Counted from the first letter of the stretch, positions 45,500 through 56,329 are shown. The stretch: DNA of 64,000 nt from Methylobacterium sp. 17Sr1-1 (GCF_003173775.1 NZ_CP029552.1:707001-771000), one strand, 5' to 3'. Notes: generated by a model from the sequence alone, not told the origin. A program made the numbers and translations.

Positions 45500-46615
45500 A
45501 TGTCGCACAACAGCTTCGGCCACCTCTTCCGCGTCACCACCTTCGGCGAGAGCCACGGCCCGGCCCTCGGCTGCGTCGTCGACGGCTGCCCCCCGCTGAT
45601 CCCGCTCGAGGCGGCGGAGATCCAGGCGGAGCTCGACCGCCGCCGGCCGGGCCAGTCGCGTTTCACCACCCAGCGCCAGGAGCCCGACCAGGTCCGCATC
45701 CTCTCGGGCGTGTTCGCGGACGAGCGCACGGACGGGCGTCAGCTCACCACCGGCACGCCGATTGCGCTGATGATCGAGAACGTCGATCAGCGCTCCAAGG
45801 ATTATTCGGAGATCCGCGACAGCTACCGGCCCGGCCACGCCGACTACGCCTACGATGCCAAGTACGGCATCCGCGACTATCGCGGCGGCGGCCGCTCCTC
45901 GGCCCGCGAGACCGCCGCCCGGGTGGCGGCGGGGGCCGTCGCCCGCAAGGTGCTGCCCGGGGTGACGATCCGCGGCGCCCTGGTCCAGATCGGCCCGCAC
46001 GCGATCGACCGCGCCCGCTTCGACTGGGACGAGGTGAACAACAACCCGTTCTTCTGCCCCGACGCGACCGCCGCGGCGCAGTGGGCGGAGTATCTCGACG
46101 GCATCCGCAAGGCCGGCTCCTCGGTCGGCGCGGTGATCGAAGTGGTGGCCGAGGGCGTGCCGGTCGGCCTCGGCGCTCCTGTCTACGGCAAGCTCGACGC
46201 GGACCTCGCCGCCGCCATGATGTCGATCAACGCCGTCAAGGGCGTCGAGATCGGCGACGGCTTCGCCGCGGCCGCCTTGCGCGGCGAGGAGAATGCCGAC
46301 GAGATGCGGCCCGGCAACGACGGCCGCCCGATCTTCCTCGCCAACCATGCCGGGGGCGTGCTCGGCGGCATCTCCACCGGCCAGCCGCTGGTCTGCCGCT
46401 TCGCCGTCAAGCCGACCTCCTCGATCCTGACCCCGCGGGCGAGCGTCAGCCGCGACAACCGCCCGGTCGACGTGCTGACCAAGGGCCGCCACGACCCCTG
46501 CGTCGGCATCCGGGCGGTGCCGGTGGGCGAGGCGATGATGGCCTGCGTGCTGGCCGACCACTGGCTGCGCCACCGCGGACAGGTCGGGGAGGGGGATGGT
46601 TTTCAGCCCGGGTGA
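45500..46615 (+). CDS. aroC: Chorismate synthase
   Basis: AroC converts 5-enolpyruvylshikimate-3-phosphate to chorismate using reduced FMN, the last common step of aromatic amino acid synthesis. The 371-residue length is standard. Signatures are visible: GESHGPALG near residue 16, [14 protein letters not shown] near 110, [19 protein letters not shown] near 130, and [13 protein letters not shown] near 330. The start is ATG 45500 ([16 protein letters not shown]). It is 53 bases before the RibB-type fusion gene on the same strand. Confidence 0.97.
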   Translation: MSHNSFGHLFRVTTFGESHGPALGCVVDGCPPLIPLEAAEIQAELDRRRPGQSRFTTQRQEPDQVRILSGVFADERTDGRQLTTGTPIALMIENVDQRSKDYSEIRDSYRPGHADYAYDAKYGIRDYRGGGRSSARETAARVAAGAVARKVLPGVTIRGALVQIGPHAIDRARFDWDEVNNNPFFCPDATAAAQWAEYLDGIRKAGSSVGAVIEVVAEGVPVGLGAPVYGKLDADLAAAMMSINAVKGVEIGDGFAAAALRGEENADEMRPGNDGRPIFLANHAGGVLGGISTGQPLVCRFAVKPTSSILTPRASVSRDNRPVDVLTKGRHDPCVGIRAVPVGEAMMACVLADHWLRHRGQVGEGDGFQPG

Positions 46616-46627
46616 ACCTCGCCATCC

Positions 46628-46644
46628 TTTCAGTTTGACTGAAA
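46628..46644. promoter_or_regulatory. Perfect palindrome TTTCAGT-TTG-ACTGAAA between aroC and ribB
   Basis: The 7-bp arms (46628-46634 and 46638-46644) are perfectly inverted around TTG. The site is 24 bases upstream of the GTG start of the HTH-RibB fusion. Because the fusion protein carries a Cro-like DNA-binding domain, a self-operator is an attractive inference, not a demonstrated one. Confidence 0.5.
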
Positions 46645-46668
46645 CGGCCGTCAGGCTATGACGGGGGC

Positions 46669-47985
46669 GTGAAACTCGGCGACTGGCTCCGACAGCAAGG
46701 CGTGACCCGCCTCGACTTCGCGCGGCGCTGCGGGCTCTCGCCGGCGGCGGTGACGGGGTTGTGCAACAATCCCGAGCCCTGGCTCTCGCGGGAGACGGCG
46801 GCCGCCGTCGCGCGGGAGACCGGCGGCGCCGTCACCCCCAACGACTTCTTGGGGAAAGAGCTTCTGGGGCTCGCGCCCCCGGGACAGGAGATGCCCGTGA
46901 CCCACGCGTCCATCATCGAGGCCATCGACGCCTATGCTCGCGGCGAGATCGTGATCGTCACCGACGACGACGACCGCGAGAACGAGGGCGATCTCATCAT
47001 CGCCGCCTCGCTCTGCACGCCCGAGAAGATGGCGTTCATCATCCGCAACACCTGCGGCATCGTCTGCGCGCCGATCACCGCGGCGGAGGCCAAGCGCCTG
47101 CGCCTCGAGCCGATGGTCGCCTCGAACGACGCGCCCCTCGGCACCGCCTTCACGGTCACGGTCGACGTCAAGCACGGGCTCACCACCGGCATCTCGGCCG
47201 AGCAGCGCTGCAACACCGTGCGGGCGCTCGCCAACGGCAACATGGGCGCCACCGACTTCGTGCGGCCCGGCCACGTCTTCCCGCTGATCGCCAAGGACGG
47301 CGGCGTGCTGATGCGCTCCGGCCATACGGAGGCGGCCGTCGACCTCTGCCGGCTGGCGAAGCTCCCGCCCGTCGGCGTGATCTGCGAGCTCGCCAACGAC
47401 GACGGCACGGTGATGAAGGGGCCGCAGATCACCGCCTTCGCCGAGAAGCACAATCTCAAGCAGATCTCGGTCGCCGAGCTGATCTCCTACCGCCAGGCCC
47501 GCGAGAAGTTGGTCGAGCGGGTCGGCACCTTCCCGGTCAAGACCGAGTGGGGCGACCTGACCGGCTACGCCTACACCACGCCGTTCGAGCCGATGCAGCA
47601 ATTCGCCTTCGTGCACGGCCGCATCGGCGAGGGCCGCGACGTGCTGGTGCGGCTGCACCGCTCGAACGTGGTGGCGGACGTGATCGAGGGCGGCCGCACC
47701 ATCGAGGCGGTGATGCGCCGCTTCGCGCAGGAGGGCCGCGGCGTGCTGGTCTACCTGCGCGACGGCACCGCCGGCGTGCCGCTGTCGCAGCTGCCCGACG
47801 GGGCCGGCGAGGACGGGGCCGAGGCGGCCCGCGTGCGCCAGTGGCGCGAGGTGGGCTTAGGGGCCCAGATCCTGCGCGACCTCGGCGTCGTCTCGATCCG
47901 CAACATCTCGAGCGCGGCGCGCTCCTATGTCGGCCTGTCGGGCTTCGGCATCGAGATCGTCGCCGACGAGCCGCCGGAGGGGTAG
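46669..47985 (+). CDS. ribB: 3,4-dihydroxy-2-butanone-4-phosphate synthase with N-terminal HTH and RibA-like tail
   Basis: The 438-residue frame starts at GTG 46669. Residues 1-65 form a Cro/YdaS-like helix-turn-helix (MKLGDWLRQQGVTRLDFARR, LSPAAVTGLCN, ETGGAVTPNDFL). Residues about 77-280 are the DHBP synthase domain (DDDDRENEGDLIIAA, GHTEAAVDL) that makes a riboflavin precursor from ribulose 5-phosphate. Residues about 290-435 resemble GTP cyclohydrolase II but lack its zinc-binding cysteines, so this part is probably inactive (RibBX type). A second start, GTG 46897 (or ATG 46891), has CAGGAG close upstream and would give the enzyme without the HTH; both forms may be made. Confidence 0.92.
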   Translation: MKLGDWLRQQGVTRLDFARRCGLSPAAVTGLCNNPEPWLSRETAAAVARETGGAVTPNDFLGKELLGLAPPGQEMPVTHASIIEAIDAYARGEIVIVTDDDDRENEGDLIIAASLCTPEKMAFIIRNTCGIVCAPITAAEAKRLRLEPMVASNDAPLGTAFTVTVDVKHGLTTGISAEQRCNTVRALANGNMGATDFVRPGHVFPLIAKDGGVLMRSGHTEAAVDLCRLAKLPPVGVICELANDDGTVMKGPQITAFAEKHNLKQISVAELISYRQAREKLVERVGTFPVKTEWGDLTGYAYTTPFEPMQQFAFVHGRIGEGRDVLVRLHRSNVVADVIEGGRTIEAVMRRFAQEGRGVLVYLRDGTAGVPLSQLPDGAGEDGAEAARVRQWREVGLGAQILRDLGVVSIRNISSAARSYVGLSGFGIEIVADEPPEG

Positions 47986-48038
47986 GGCGCCTCGTCGGTG
48001 CCTGCTCACCATCCCCAACGGTGGTGAAACTCTTCGGG

Positions 48039-48177
48039 TCATCCGGGGGCCGCGAAAGCGGAACCCGGGATGCATAACCGCTGAGGTTTCAGGATGAAGC
48101 GGGACGCGTACCGCGTGGTTCCGCATCGTCGGCGGTCATGAATCCCGGGTTTCCGGCTGCGCCGGGCCCCGGGATGA
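48039..48177. repeat. Family C long palindromic repeat, copy 2
   Basis: GTCATCCGGGGG at the left and CCCCGGGATGAC at the right are inverted ends. CATAACCGC and CATGAATCCCGGG in the interior match the copy at 37236. It lies in the convergent gap between ribB and the deacetylase gene, as the other copy lies between mucR and rimM. Confidence 0.8.
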
Positions 48178-48229
48178 CGCGGAGGTATAGTGGCAAGCCG
48201 GCCCGAATCCACGCCGGTCGAACGCGCCC

Positions 48230-49159
48230 TCACCGCCCCATCAGCGTCTCGACATGCGCGGCGACCGACTTCGACAGCCCGATCAGGTCGTAGCCGCCCT
48301 CGAGCAGCGACACCACCCGGCCGCCGCAGCGGCGGTCGGCGATGCTCATCACCTCCCGGGTCGCCCAGGCGAAATCGGCCTCGGTGAGCTTCAGGTTGGC
48401 CAGCGGATCGCGCCAATGCGCATCGAACCCGGCCGAGATCACGATCAAGTCGGGCCGGAAAGCGTCGAGGCGCGGGAGCACGCCGTGGGCGAAGGCCTCG
48501 CGGAAGGTGTCGCCGTCGTCGCCGGCATGCAGCGGCACGTTGACGATGGTGTCGTGCTCGCCGCGCTCTGAGGCCGCGCCGGTGCCGGGAAACAGCGGCA
48601 TCTGGTGGGTCGAGAGGTACATCACGCTGGCATCGTCCCAGAAGATGTCCTGCGAGCCGTTGCCGTGATGGACGTCCCAATCGACCAGCGCCACCCGGGC
48701 GGCGCCGTGGTGCTGCCGCGCGTGGCGCGCCGCCACCGCGGCGGTGTTGAACAGGCAGAAGCCCATGGCCCGCTCGCGCTCGGCGTGGTGGCCGGGCGGG
48801 CGCATCGCCGCGAAGGCGTTGGCGACGTGGCCGCCCATCACCTCGTCGACGGCCCGGACCGCCGCACCCAGCGCCCGGCGGGCGGCCTCGAGCGAGCCCG
48901 GCGACATCACCGTATCGGAATCGAGGCCGATGAGCCCCTCGTCCGGCGCGGCGGCCGCGATCGCCGCGACGTAGTTCTCCGGATGCGCCAGGCCCGCCAC
49001 CGCGAGGTCGGCCAGGGGCGCCTGCTCGCGCACCAGGGCGGCGAAGCGCTCGTCCTCCAGCACCCGCTCGATCACCCGGATGCGGTCGGCCCGCTCGGGA
49101 TGGCCCGGCGGCGTGTCGTGGTCGAGGGAGGCCGGATGGCAGAGGTACAGCGTCGTCAT
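48230..49159 (-). CDS. Histone deacetylase family protein (acetylpolyamine/acetoin utilisation type)
   Basis: The 309-residue zinc hydrolase shows all active-site motifs: RPPGHHAERERAMGFCLFN (near residue 121, His pair), DWDVHHGNGSQDIFW (near 160, zinc Asp/His) and SAGFDAHWRDPL (near 245, zinc Asp), plus the C-terminal EGGYDL. Bacterial members deacetylate acetylpolyamines or lysine residues; the substrate cannot be read here. The start is ATG 49159 (MTTLYLCHPASLDHD). Confidence 0.93.
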   Translation of the reverse strand: MTTLYLCHPASLDHDTPPGHPERADRIRVIERVLEDERFAALVREQAPLADLAVAGLAHPENYVAAIAAAAPDEGLIGLDSDTVMSPGSLEAARRALGAAVRAVDEVMGGHVANAFAAMRPPGHHAERERAMGFCLFNTAAVAARHARQHHGAARVALVDWDVHHGNGSQDIFWDDASVMYLSTHQMPLFPGTGAASERGEHDTIVNVPLHAGDDGDTFREAFAHGVLPRLDAFRPDLIVISAGFDAHWRDPLANLKLTEADFAWATREVMSIADRRCGGRVVSLLEGGYDLIGLSKSVAAHVETLMGR

Positions 49160-49369
49160 CGTGCCCGCTTCAAGCGTTCCCGTCGGCCGGTGTCATGACC
49201 GGCCGTCCCCGCCCGCACCGTGGCAGGGCCATGGCCCGGACGCAACACAGGCGCGGCAACTCGCGCGGGAGCGTCATCCCCCGCTTCGCGCACCAACAGC
49301 CACGCTTTACGCTTCACGAGACGACTGATTCGCGGGCTTGGGCCCGCCGCCTTGCAAGGTTCCGCCCCG

Positions 49370-49984
49370 ATGCGCCGCCCCCACCCCGTCCTCGCCCTCG
49401 TTCTGACGGGGGCCGTCTCAATGGGGGCCGTCCTGGCGCTGCCGGGCTGCATGTACCGCGCCACCCCCGATCCCGAATTGTCGGCCCGGGACAAGGAGTG
49501 GATGGCGATGGTGCCGGAGCCCGAGATCGATCGGCGCTTCGCCCGCTACATGATCGAGGACCCGACCGGCGAAGCGCCGGGCACCATCGTGGTCGAGACA
49601 AAGGAACGCCAGCTCTACTACGTCCTGCCCGACCGCAAGGCGATCCGCTACGGCGTCACCGTCGGCGACGAGGCCTATGGCTGGACCGGCACGGCGCGGA
49701 TGTTCCGCAAGGCCGCCTGGCCGGATTGGCATCCGCCGGCCGAGATGATCAAGCGCTGGCCCCACGTCCACGCGATGCAGGGCGGGCCCGCCAACCCCCT
49801 CGGTGCCCGCGCCCTCTACCTGGCGGACGGCACCGGCAAGGACACGCTCTACCGCATCCACGGCACCAACGAGCCCGAGCGGATCGGTCAGGCGGCCTCG
49901 TCCGGCTGCATCCGGATGCGCAACATCGACGTGGTCGACCTGTACAACCGGGTCGGCGCGGACGCGAACGTGATCGTGCGGTAG
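49370..49984 (+). CDS. L,D-transpeptidase lipoprotein (YkuD)
   Basis: The 204-residue protein has a lipoprotein signal with lipobox ALPGC (Cys near residue 24), so it is anchored to a membrane on the periplasmic side. The YkuD domain covers about residues 65-204, with HGTNEPERIG (near 163) and the catalytic Cys in SSGCIRMRN (near 179). It forms 3-3 murein cross-links or attaches proteins to peptidoglycan. I start at ATG 49370 (MRRPHPVLALVLTG), where the signal peptide begins. Its stop abuts a family A repeat. Confidence 0.9.
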   Translation: MRRPHPVLALVLTGAVSMGAVLALPGCMYRATPDPELSARDKEWMAMVPEPEIDRRFARYMIEDPTGEAPGTIVVETKERQLYYVLPDRKAIRYGVTVGDEAYGWTGTARMFRKAAWPDWHPPAEMIKRWPHVHAMQGGPANPLGARALYLADGTGKDTLYRIHGTNEPERIGQAASSGCIRMRNIDVVDLYNRVGADANVIVR

Positions 49985-50087
49985 AGCGTTTTCCGACGAA
50001 GTGGATACAGGTTCGTCGAAGAAAATGCGGCAAGATCAAAGACCTAGAGAGCTTCGCGATTGCTACGTGATCGTGAAGTGCTCTAGA
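49982..50087. repeat. Family A palindromic repeat copy 3
   Basis: The copy has TAGAGC (49982-49987) and GCTCTA (50080-50085) as inverted ends, the block TTTTCCGACGAAGTGGAT, GGCAAGATC, and the GCTTCGCGATTG/CGATCGTGAAG arm pair. It matches 4589-4693 most closely. The first bases overlap the stop codon of the L,D-transpeptidase. Confidence 0.75.
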
Positions 50088-50115
50088 CATTCCTCGCTTT
50101 TTTCGAGGAGTCCCG

Positions 50116-50664
50116 ATGTACCTGACGCAGTGTCTCGTCCCTGCCTACGCGCAGATGCTGCGCGCCCTGTCGGGCTGGCTCGACAAGGCCCGCGACCATG
50201 ACGGCGCGGAGGGGGTGATGGCCGGCTGCCTGGCCCCGGACATGTTCCCGCTGGCCTCGCAGGTCCGCTTCGCCTGCCTGCAGGCACAGGAGGCCAACCT
50301 ACCGGCTCGGTGGCGAGCCCGTGCCGCCGGTGCTCGACGACCTCGCCCGCGAGGGTCGGGAGGCCGGCGAGCGGCCGGGCTCCCTCGCGGATGCGCAAGC
50401 CCGCATCGCCGAGGCCCTGGCCCGGCTTGACGCCGTCGCGCCGGGCGCGCTCGATGCCGGGAGCGCCCGGCCGGTCACGCTCGAGCCCGGCGCCGGTCTG
50501 GTCTTCGACAGGGCGACGACTACGCGCGGGACTGGGCGCTGCCGCAATTCTACTTCCACCTCGTGACCGCCTACGCGATCCTGCGCCATCACGGCGTGCC
50601 GCTCGGCAAGGCCGACTACGTCCCGCACATGTTCGCCTACCTGCGGCCGGGAACAGCCGCATAA
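50116..50664 (+). pseudogene. DUF1993 protein gene broken by two frameshifts
   Basis: Three frames together spell a complete DUF1993 protein. The first starts at ATG 50116 (MYLTQCLVPAYAQMLRALSG) to QAQEA near 50297. The second runs from RLGGEPVPPVLDDLA to GAGLVFDR near 50511. The third runs from DDYARDWALPQFYFHLVTAYA to TAA at 50662. The breaks are explained by one extra A near 50299-50300 and one missing G in the run near 50512-50514. DUF1993 proteins are cytoplasmic, about 175 residues, of unknown function. Either sequence error or real decay is possible. Confidence 0.8.
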
Positions 50665-50695
50665 CAACCGTCACTTTGTACGTCATCCGTGCGCG

Positions 50696-51100
50696 TTAGA
50701 GCCAATTCTCGACGATCAGCCCACGAACACGACGAAATTCCGCTTCGTTGGCCGTGACGACCGGGACGCCAAGCGCGAGCCCCTGCGCGGCGATCAGGAG
50801 ATCGTTGGGGCCGATCAATCGGCCGGCAGCCTCCAGCTCGGCTCGCAGGCGACCATACTCGGCATCGGCCGGAGATTCGAACGGCACGATCTCAATTCCT
50901 TGCAGCACGGCTTCGACCTGCTGGAGCAGCCGCGTGGATCCACGCTTCGCGCACCCATATCGAAGTTCGGCGACCGAAATAATGCTCGTCGCGATGCCGT
51001 GGCTGCCGATTTCGCTGATCCGCCGGGCCACGCTGCCTGATGGGTTGCGGACGAGATCGGACACGACGTTGGTGTCGAGGAGGAAGCGCAGCGCGCTCAC
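50696..51100 (-). CDS. vapC: VapC-type PIN-domain toxin
   Basis: The 134-residue protein is a PIN-domain ribonuclease. Acidic active-site residues are visible in LLDTNVVSDLV (Asp near 9), SVAELRYG (Glu near 45), GPNDLLIAA (Asp near 98) and the TANEAEF segment near 116. The start is GTG 51100, overlapping the antitoxin stop by 4 nt (GTGA). VapC toxins cut tRNA or rRNA when freed from VapB. Confidence 0.92.
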   Translation of the reverse strand: MSALRFLLDTNVVSDLVRNPSGSVARRISEIGSHGIATSIISVAELRYGCAKRGSTRLLQQVEAVLQGIEIVPFESPADAEYGRLRAELEAAGRLIGPNDLLIAAQGLALGVPVVTANEAEFRRVRGLIVENWL

Positions 51101-51354
51101 GACGGATCTTCCTCTAGAGGCGGCAGCATCTCATCGAAGTCGGGGAAATCCTCCTCGATCGGCTCCAGCGTTGCCAGGATCGCCAGCAGATCCCTCTTGC
51201 CGACTGGCTCCAGAATGAGGCGGTCGCCGTCGCGGCTGATGCGCACCCGATCGCCGGGGAGGGCGAACTCGGCCGGGATGCGTACTGCCTGGCTGCGGTT
51301 GTTGCGAAACAACTTCACCTCTCGCGGCTGCGGACTCGGGAGCGAGTTTGCCAT
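51097..51354 (-). CDS. vapB: VapB-type AbrB/SpoVT antitoxin
   Basis: The 85-residue antitoxin has the swapped-hairpin AbrB domain (REVKLFRNNRSQAVRIPAEF near residue 11, then GDRVRISRDGDRLILEPV) and an acidic tail that should wrap around the toxin (EEDFPDFDEMLPPLEED). I start at ATG 51354 (MANSLPSPQPREVK) since a palindrome that looks like its operator lies just upstream. The pair is transcribed VapB first. Confidence 0.92.
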   Translation of the reverse strand: MANSLPSPQPREVKLFRNNRSQAVRIPAEFALPGDRVRISRDGDRLILEPVGKRDLLAILATLEPIEEDFPDFDEMLPPLEEDPS

Positions 51355-51372
51355 GCTGATACCTCGGATGGG

Positions 51373-51387
51373 ATATGCCAAGCATAT
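51373..51387. promoter_or_regulatory. Palindromic operator candidate for vapBC
   Basis: ATATGC (51373-51378) and GCATAT (51382-51387) are perfect arms around CAA, about 18 bases upstream of the vapB start. AbrB-type antitoxins repress their own operon by binding such sites, so this is a likely autoregulatory operator. Confidence 0.6.
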
Positions 51388-51614
51388 ACCTATCTTGGCG
51401 CCGTCTCCAGGGCTTTCCCTCACCGTCACGTCATTGTCGTCCGTCGATATCTCGTGGCCCTCGCAACCCTTTAGCAACGCCGTCCCGTTGCCAGGCTTTA
51501 ACCTGAACAGGGATTCAGATCCCGCCGTTAACCTGTCGAAGGCCTCCCGTCCCGCATAGTCCTCCTCACACAGGGACAAGCACCGGCACAACAAAGGCCG
51601 GGGAGGACAGACAG

Positions 51615-52064
51615 ATGATCAACGCTTCGCTGCAACACTTCTGCAACCGTATCATCGCCGCCGGCGCCGTCAGCCTGGAGGACGTGCGCGAGCTGAACCG
51701 GACGGTGCTGCCCGACGGGCTGACCTGCCGCGACGAGGCCGACATGCTGTTCGGTCTCGACCGGGCGATCCCGCAGGCCGACGAGGCCTTCGGCGACTGG
51801 CTGGTGGCGGCGGTCGTCGATTTCGCGGTGTGGGGCGAGCGGCCGACCGGCCACATCGACGCCGACACCGCCCACTGGCTCGCCGCCTCGCTGGGCTGCG
51901 GCCGCGGCCCGACCGCCACGGGCGCCCGCATCGCCGTCGAGGTGGTGCGCGAGGCCGAGACCAACGACCCGGCGCTGATCCGCTTCGCGCTTCACGCCAA
52001 CCGCGCCCGGGCCGGCGCCGAGGACGCGGTCGAGGAGATCCTGTTCTACGCGGTGGCCGCGTGA
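51615..52064 (+). CDS. Hypothetical conserved protein
   Basis: The 149-residue soluble protein starts at ATG 51615 (MINASLQHFCNRIIAAG) with GGGGAGGACAGACAG upstream. It appears all-helical, with the segments LEDVRELNRTVLPDGLTCRDEA and DWLVAAVVDFAVWGERPTGHI. No catalytic motif is recognised. Similar small helical proteins occur in Methylobacterium and relatives, function unknown. It lies 129 bases upstream of the carboxylase gene. Confidence 0.7.
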   Translation: MINASLQHFCNRIIAAGAVSLEDVRELNRTVLPDGLTCRDEADMLFGLDRAIPQADEAFGDWLVAAVVDFAVWGERPTGHIDADTAHWLAASLGCGRGPTATGARIAVEVVREAETNDPALIRFALHANRARAGAEDAVEEILFYAVAA

Positions 52065-52192
52065 GCGGGAGCTTCGCCCATCTGGCCGAGAAGACCCGGC
52101 TTTGCGGCGCACGCGCCATGCTTTAACGGGGGTGAGCTTGGGTGTGACCCACCCCGGCCCGGCTTCCCCCTAAGGCTCGAGTGCGCGCTCCG

Positions 52193-54196
<2,004 letters not shown>

Positions 54197-54209
54197 CGGC
54201 CGGCCTTTC

Positions 54210-54626
54210 GTGCCGCTGTACTTCGCCTACGGCTCCAACATGGACCGGGCCGCCATGGCCCGGCGCTGCCCCGCCTCGCGGGTGCTCGGCCTCGGCCGGC
54301 TCAACCGCCACCGCCTCGTGATCATGCGGGAGGGCTACGCCTCGGTGGAGCGCAGCCCCGCCGGCACGGTCTGGGGGGTGCTCTGGGAGCTGAGCCTCGC
54401 CGACGTGCCGGCCCTCGACCGCTACGAGGGCGTGGCGAGCGGGCTGTACGTCAAGGCGCAGCAGCCGGTCTCGACCGAGGGCGGAGTGCGGCGGGCGCTG
54501 GTCTATCTCGGGCGCGGCAGCGGCGGAGTGCCCCGGCCGGGCTACCTGGAGGGCGTGATCGCGGCGGGGCGCGAGAACGGGCTGCCGGACACGTATCTGC
54601 GGGGATTGCTGGCGCTGAAGCGGTGA
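54210..54626 (+). CDS. Gamma-glutamylcyclotransferase family protein
   Basis: The 138-residue protein has the typical N-terminal YFAYGSNMD motif (near residue 4), the central GVLWELSLADVPALDRYEG (near 56) with catalytic Glu-type residues, and a YLEGVIAAGRENGLP tail. It should release 5-oxoproline from gamma-glutamyl or related substrates. It starts at GTG 54210, 14 bases after the carboxylase stop, and is likely co-transcribed with it. Confidence 0.88.
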   Translation: MPLYFAYGSNMDRAAMARRCPASRVLGLGRLNRHRLVIMREGYASVERSPAGTVWGVLWELSLADVPALDRYEGVASGLYVKAQQPVSTEGGVRRALVYLGRGSGGVPRPGYLEGVIAAGRENGLPDTYLRGLLALKR

Positions 54627-54991
54627 TGACCTAAACCCTCCCCCCTCCGCGGCGGGGCTGTCCGGGGAAAGAGGGGAATACCCGCGCATCGCCCTTCCCC
54701 CGGGCAGCCCTGCGTGCTGCGGGGGTGTCCGCGGACGTTACGGGTAGAGGAGGGGAGGGCCGGGCTCCGGTCGGGAAGCGCGGCGAGCCCGCAGGGCGAG
54801 GGTGAGAGGGTATCTCCGGATTGGATGCCTCCGGCGCTTCGCCTCCGCTCGCCGCATCACCTGAACGGTGGTGGGATCTTCGATCCCCAAGCTCTCTTCC
54901 AAGCCCTCTCCCAAGCCCTCTCCCGGTGCCGCCGCGAACCCGGATCGCTTCGAACAGTTAGACCCTCGGATCTCATATACTCCGAGGGAGC
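54627..54991. other. G+C-rich intergenic region without a supported gene
   Basis: The first 130 bases contain an imperfect long inverted repeat (CCTCCCCCCTCCGCGG against CCGCGGACG...AGGAGGGGAGG) that recalls intergenic palindromes. The end of the region includes a short A+T-richer patch (ATCTCATATACTCCGAGGGAG), a likely promoter and ribosome-binding site for the transporter. Confidence 0.4.
54889..54924. repeat. Three tandem 12-bp repeats
   Basis: CAAGCTCTCTTC (54889-54900), CAAGCCCTCTCC (54901-54912) and CAAGCCCTCTCC (54913-54924) lie head to tail about 70 bases upstream of the transporter start. The first copy differs at two positions. The unit length of 12 bp suggests slippage or a regulatory site array. 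Confidence 0.7.
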
Positions 54992-56329
54992 ATGTCGGCA
55001 CCCGAACCCCTCTCCCGCGCGCGGGCCGATGCGGCGAATCCGTCCGCGCTCGACCACCCGGCCCCCGAGCCCCGAAAGAAGCGCGGCCTCCTGCGCCTCG
55101 TCGGCGGCGGGGTGATCACCGGGGCGGCGGACGACGATCCCTCCGCGATCGGCACCTATGCCAGCGCCGGGGCGAAGTTCGGCCTCGGATTCCTGTGGAT
55201 CGCCCCCGTCCTGCTGCCGATGATGGTGGTGGTGGTCTATGTCTCGGCGAAGCTCGGCCAGGTCTACGGCAAGGGCCTGTTCGCGGCCGTGCGCGACCGC
55301 TACCCGCGCTGGATCCTCTACCCGGCGGTCCTCTTCGCCTTCACCGGCAACGTCATCGAGGCGGCGGCCAATCTCGGCGGCATCGGGGCCGCCCTCAACC
55401 TGCTGGTGCCGCTGCCGGTGCCGCTCATCGTCGTGATCGCGGCAGCCGTGATCCTGGCCTTCCAGATCCTCGGCTCCTACGCGCTCCTGCGCCGCCTCTT
55501 CCGCTGGCTGGCGCTGGCGCTGTTCGCCTACGTCGCCGCAGCGATCATGGCCCGGCCCGATCCGGCAGAAATCCTGTCTCGCACCTTCGTGCCGCGCCTC
55601 ACCCTCGACAGCGAGGCGCTGGCGATGATCGTCGCCTGCATCGGCACCTCCCTCTCGGCCTACATCTACACCTGGCAGTCGAACCAGGAGGTCGAGGAGG
55701 AGATCGGCCAGGGCCGCCGCACCCTGCGCCAGCGCAAGGGGGCGACCGACGCCGAATTGCGGCGCACCCGGCGCGAGGTGATCACCGGGATGCTGTTCTC
55801 GAACCTGATCCTCTACTTCATCATCCTGTCGACCGGCGCGACCCTGCACCCGGCCGGGCAGACCGCGATCGACAGCGCCGCCCAGGCCGCGTCCGCCCTC
55901 GAACCCCTGGCCGGCTCCGGCGCCAAGATCCTGTTCGCGCTCGGCGTCGTCGGCGTCGGCTTCCTGGCGGTGCCGGTGATGACGACGGGCGCGGCCTACG
56001 ACCTCGTCCAGGGCCTCGGCCGCGAGGGCAGCCTGCATGCCAGACCCTCCGAGGCGAAGCTGTTCTACGGCACCATCGCGGCGGTGACGGCGGTCGCGGT
56101 CGGCCTGAACTTCCTCGGCTTCAACCCGATGCGGGCGCTGGTCTGGTCGGGCATCGTGCAGGGCATCTCGGTGCCGCCGCTCCTCTGCCTGATCATGCTG
56201 ATGACCGGCGACCGAAGGATGATGGGCGAGCGGGTCAACGGCCGGCTCGTCACGGTCCTCGGCTGGGCGACGGTGGCGGTGACCTTCGCGGCCACCGCCG
56301 GCCTCGCCGCCACCTGGATCATCGGCTGA
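54992..56329 (+). CDS. Nramp-related divalent metal transporter
   Basis: The 445-residue inner-membrane protein has about 11 helices of the LeuT fold. The helix-1 motif reads [15 protein letters not shown] (near residue 50) in place of the classical DPGN, and helix 6 reads [13 protein letters not shown] (near 215), so the Nramp MPH motif is missing. These changes resemble the Nramp-related magnesium/manganese transporters (NRMT), but that assignment is by pattern only. The start is ATG 54992 ([16 protein letters not shown]). The gene is convergent with the acetyltransferase, with 11 bases of overlap. Confidence 0.85.
   Translation: MSAPEPLSRARADAANPSALDHPAPEPRKKRGLLRLVGGGVITGAADDDPSAIGTYASAGAKFGLGFLWIAPVLLPMMVVVVYVSAKLGQVYGKGLFAAVRDRYPRWILYPAVLFAFTGNVIEAAANLGGIGAALNLLVPLPVPLIVVIAAAVILAFQILGSYALLRRLFRWLALALFAYVAAAIMARPDPAEILSRTFVPRLTLDSEALAMIVACIGTSLSAYIYTWQSNQEVEEEIGQGRRTLRQRKGATDAELRRTRREVITGMLFSNLILYFIILSTGATLHPAGQTAIDSAAQAASALEPLAGSGAKILFALGVVGVGFLAVPVMTTGAAYDLVQGLGREGSLHARPSEAKLFYGTIAAVTAVAVGLNFLGFNPMRALVWSGIVQGISVPPLLCLIMLMTGDRRMMGERVNGRLVTVLGWATVAVTFAATAGLAATWIIG

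Noticed and set aside
46616..46668. FMN riboswitch before ribB
   Set aside because: The 53-base gap is far too short and lacks the RFN-element conserved blocks.
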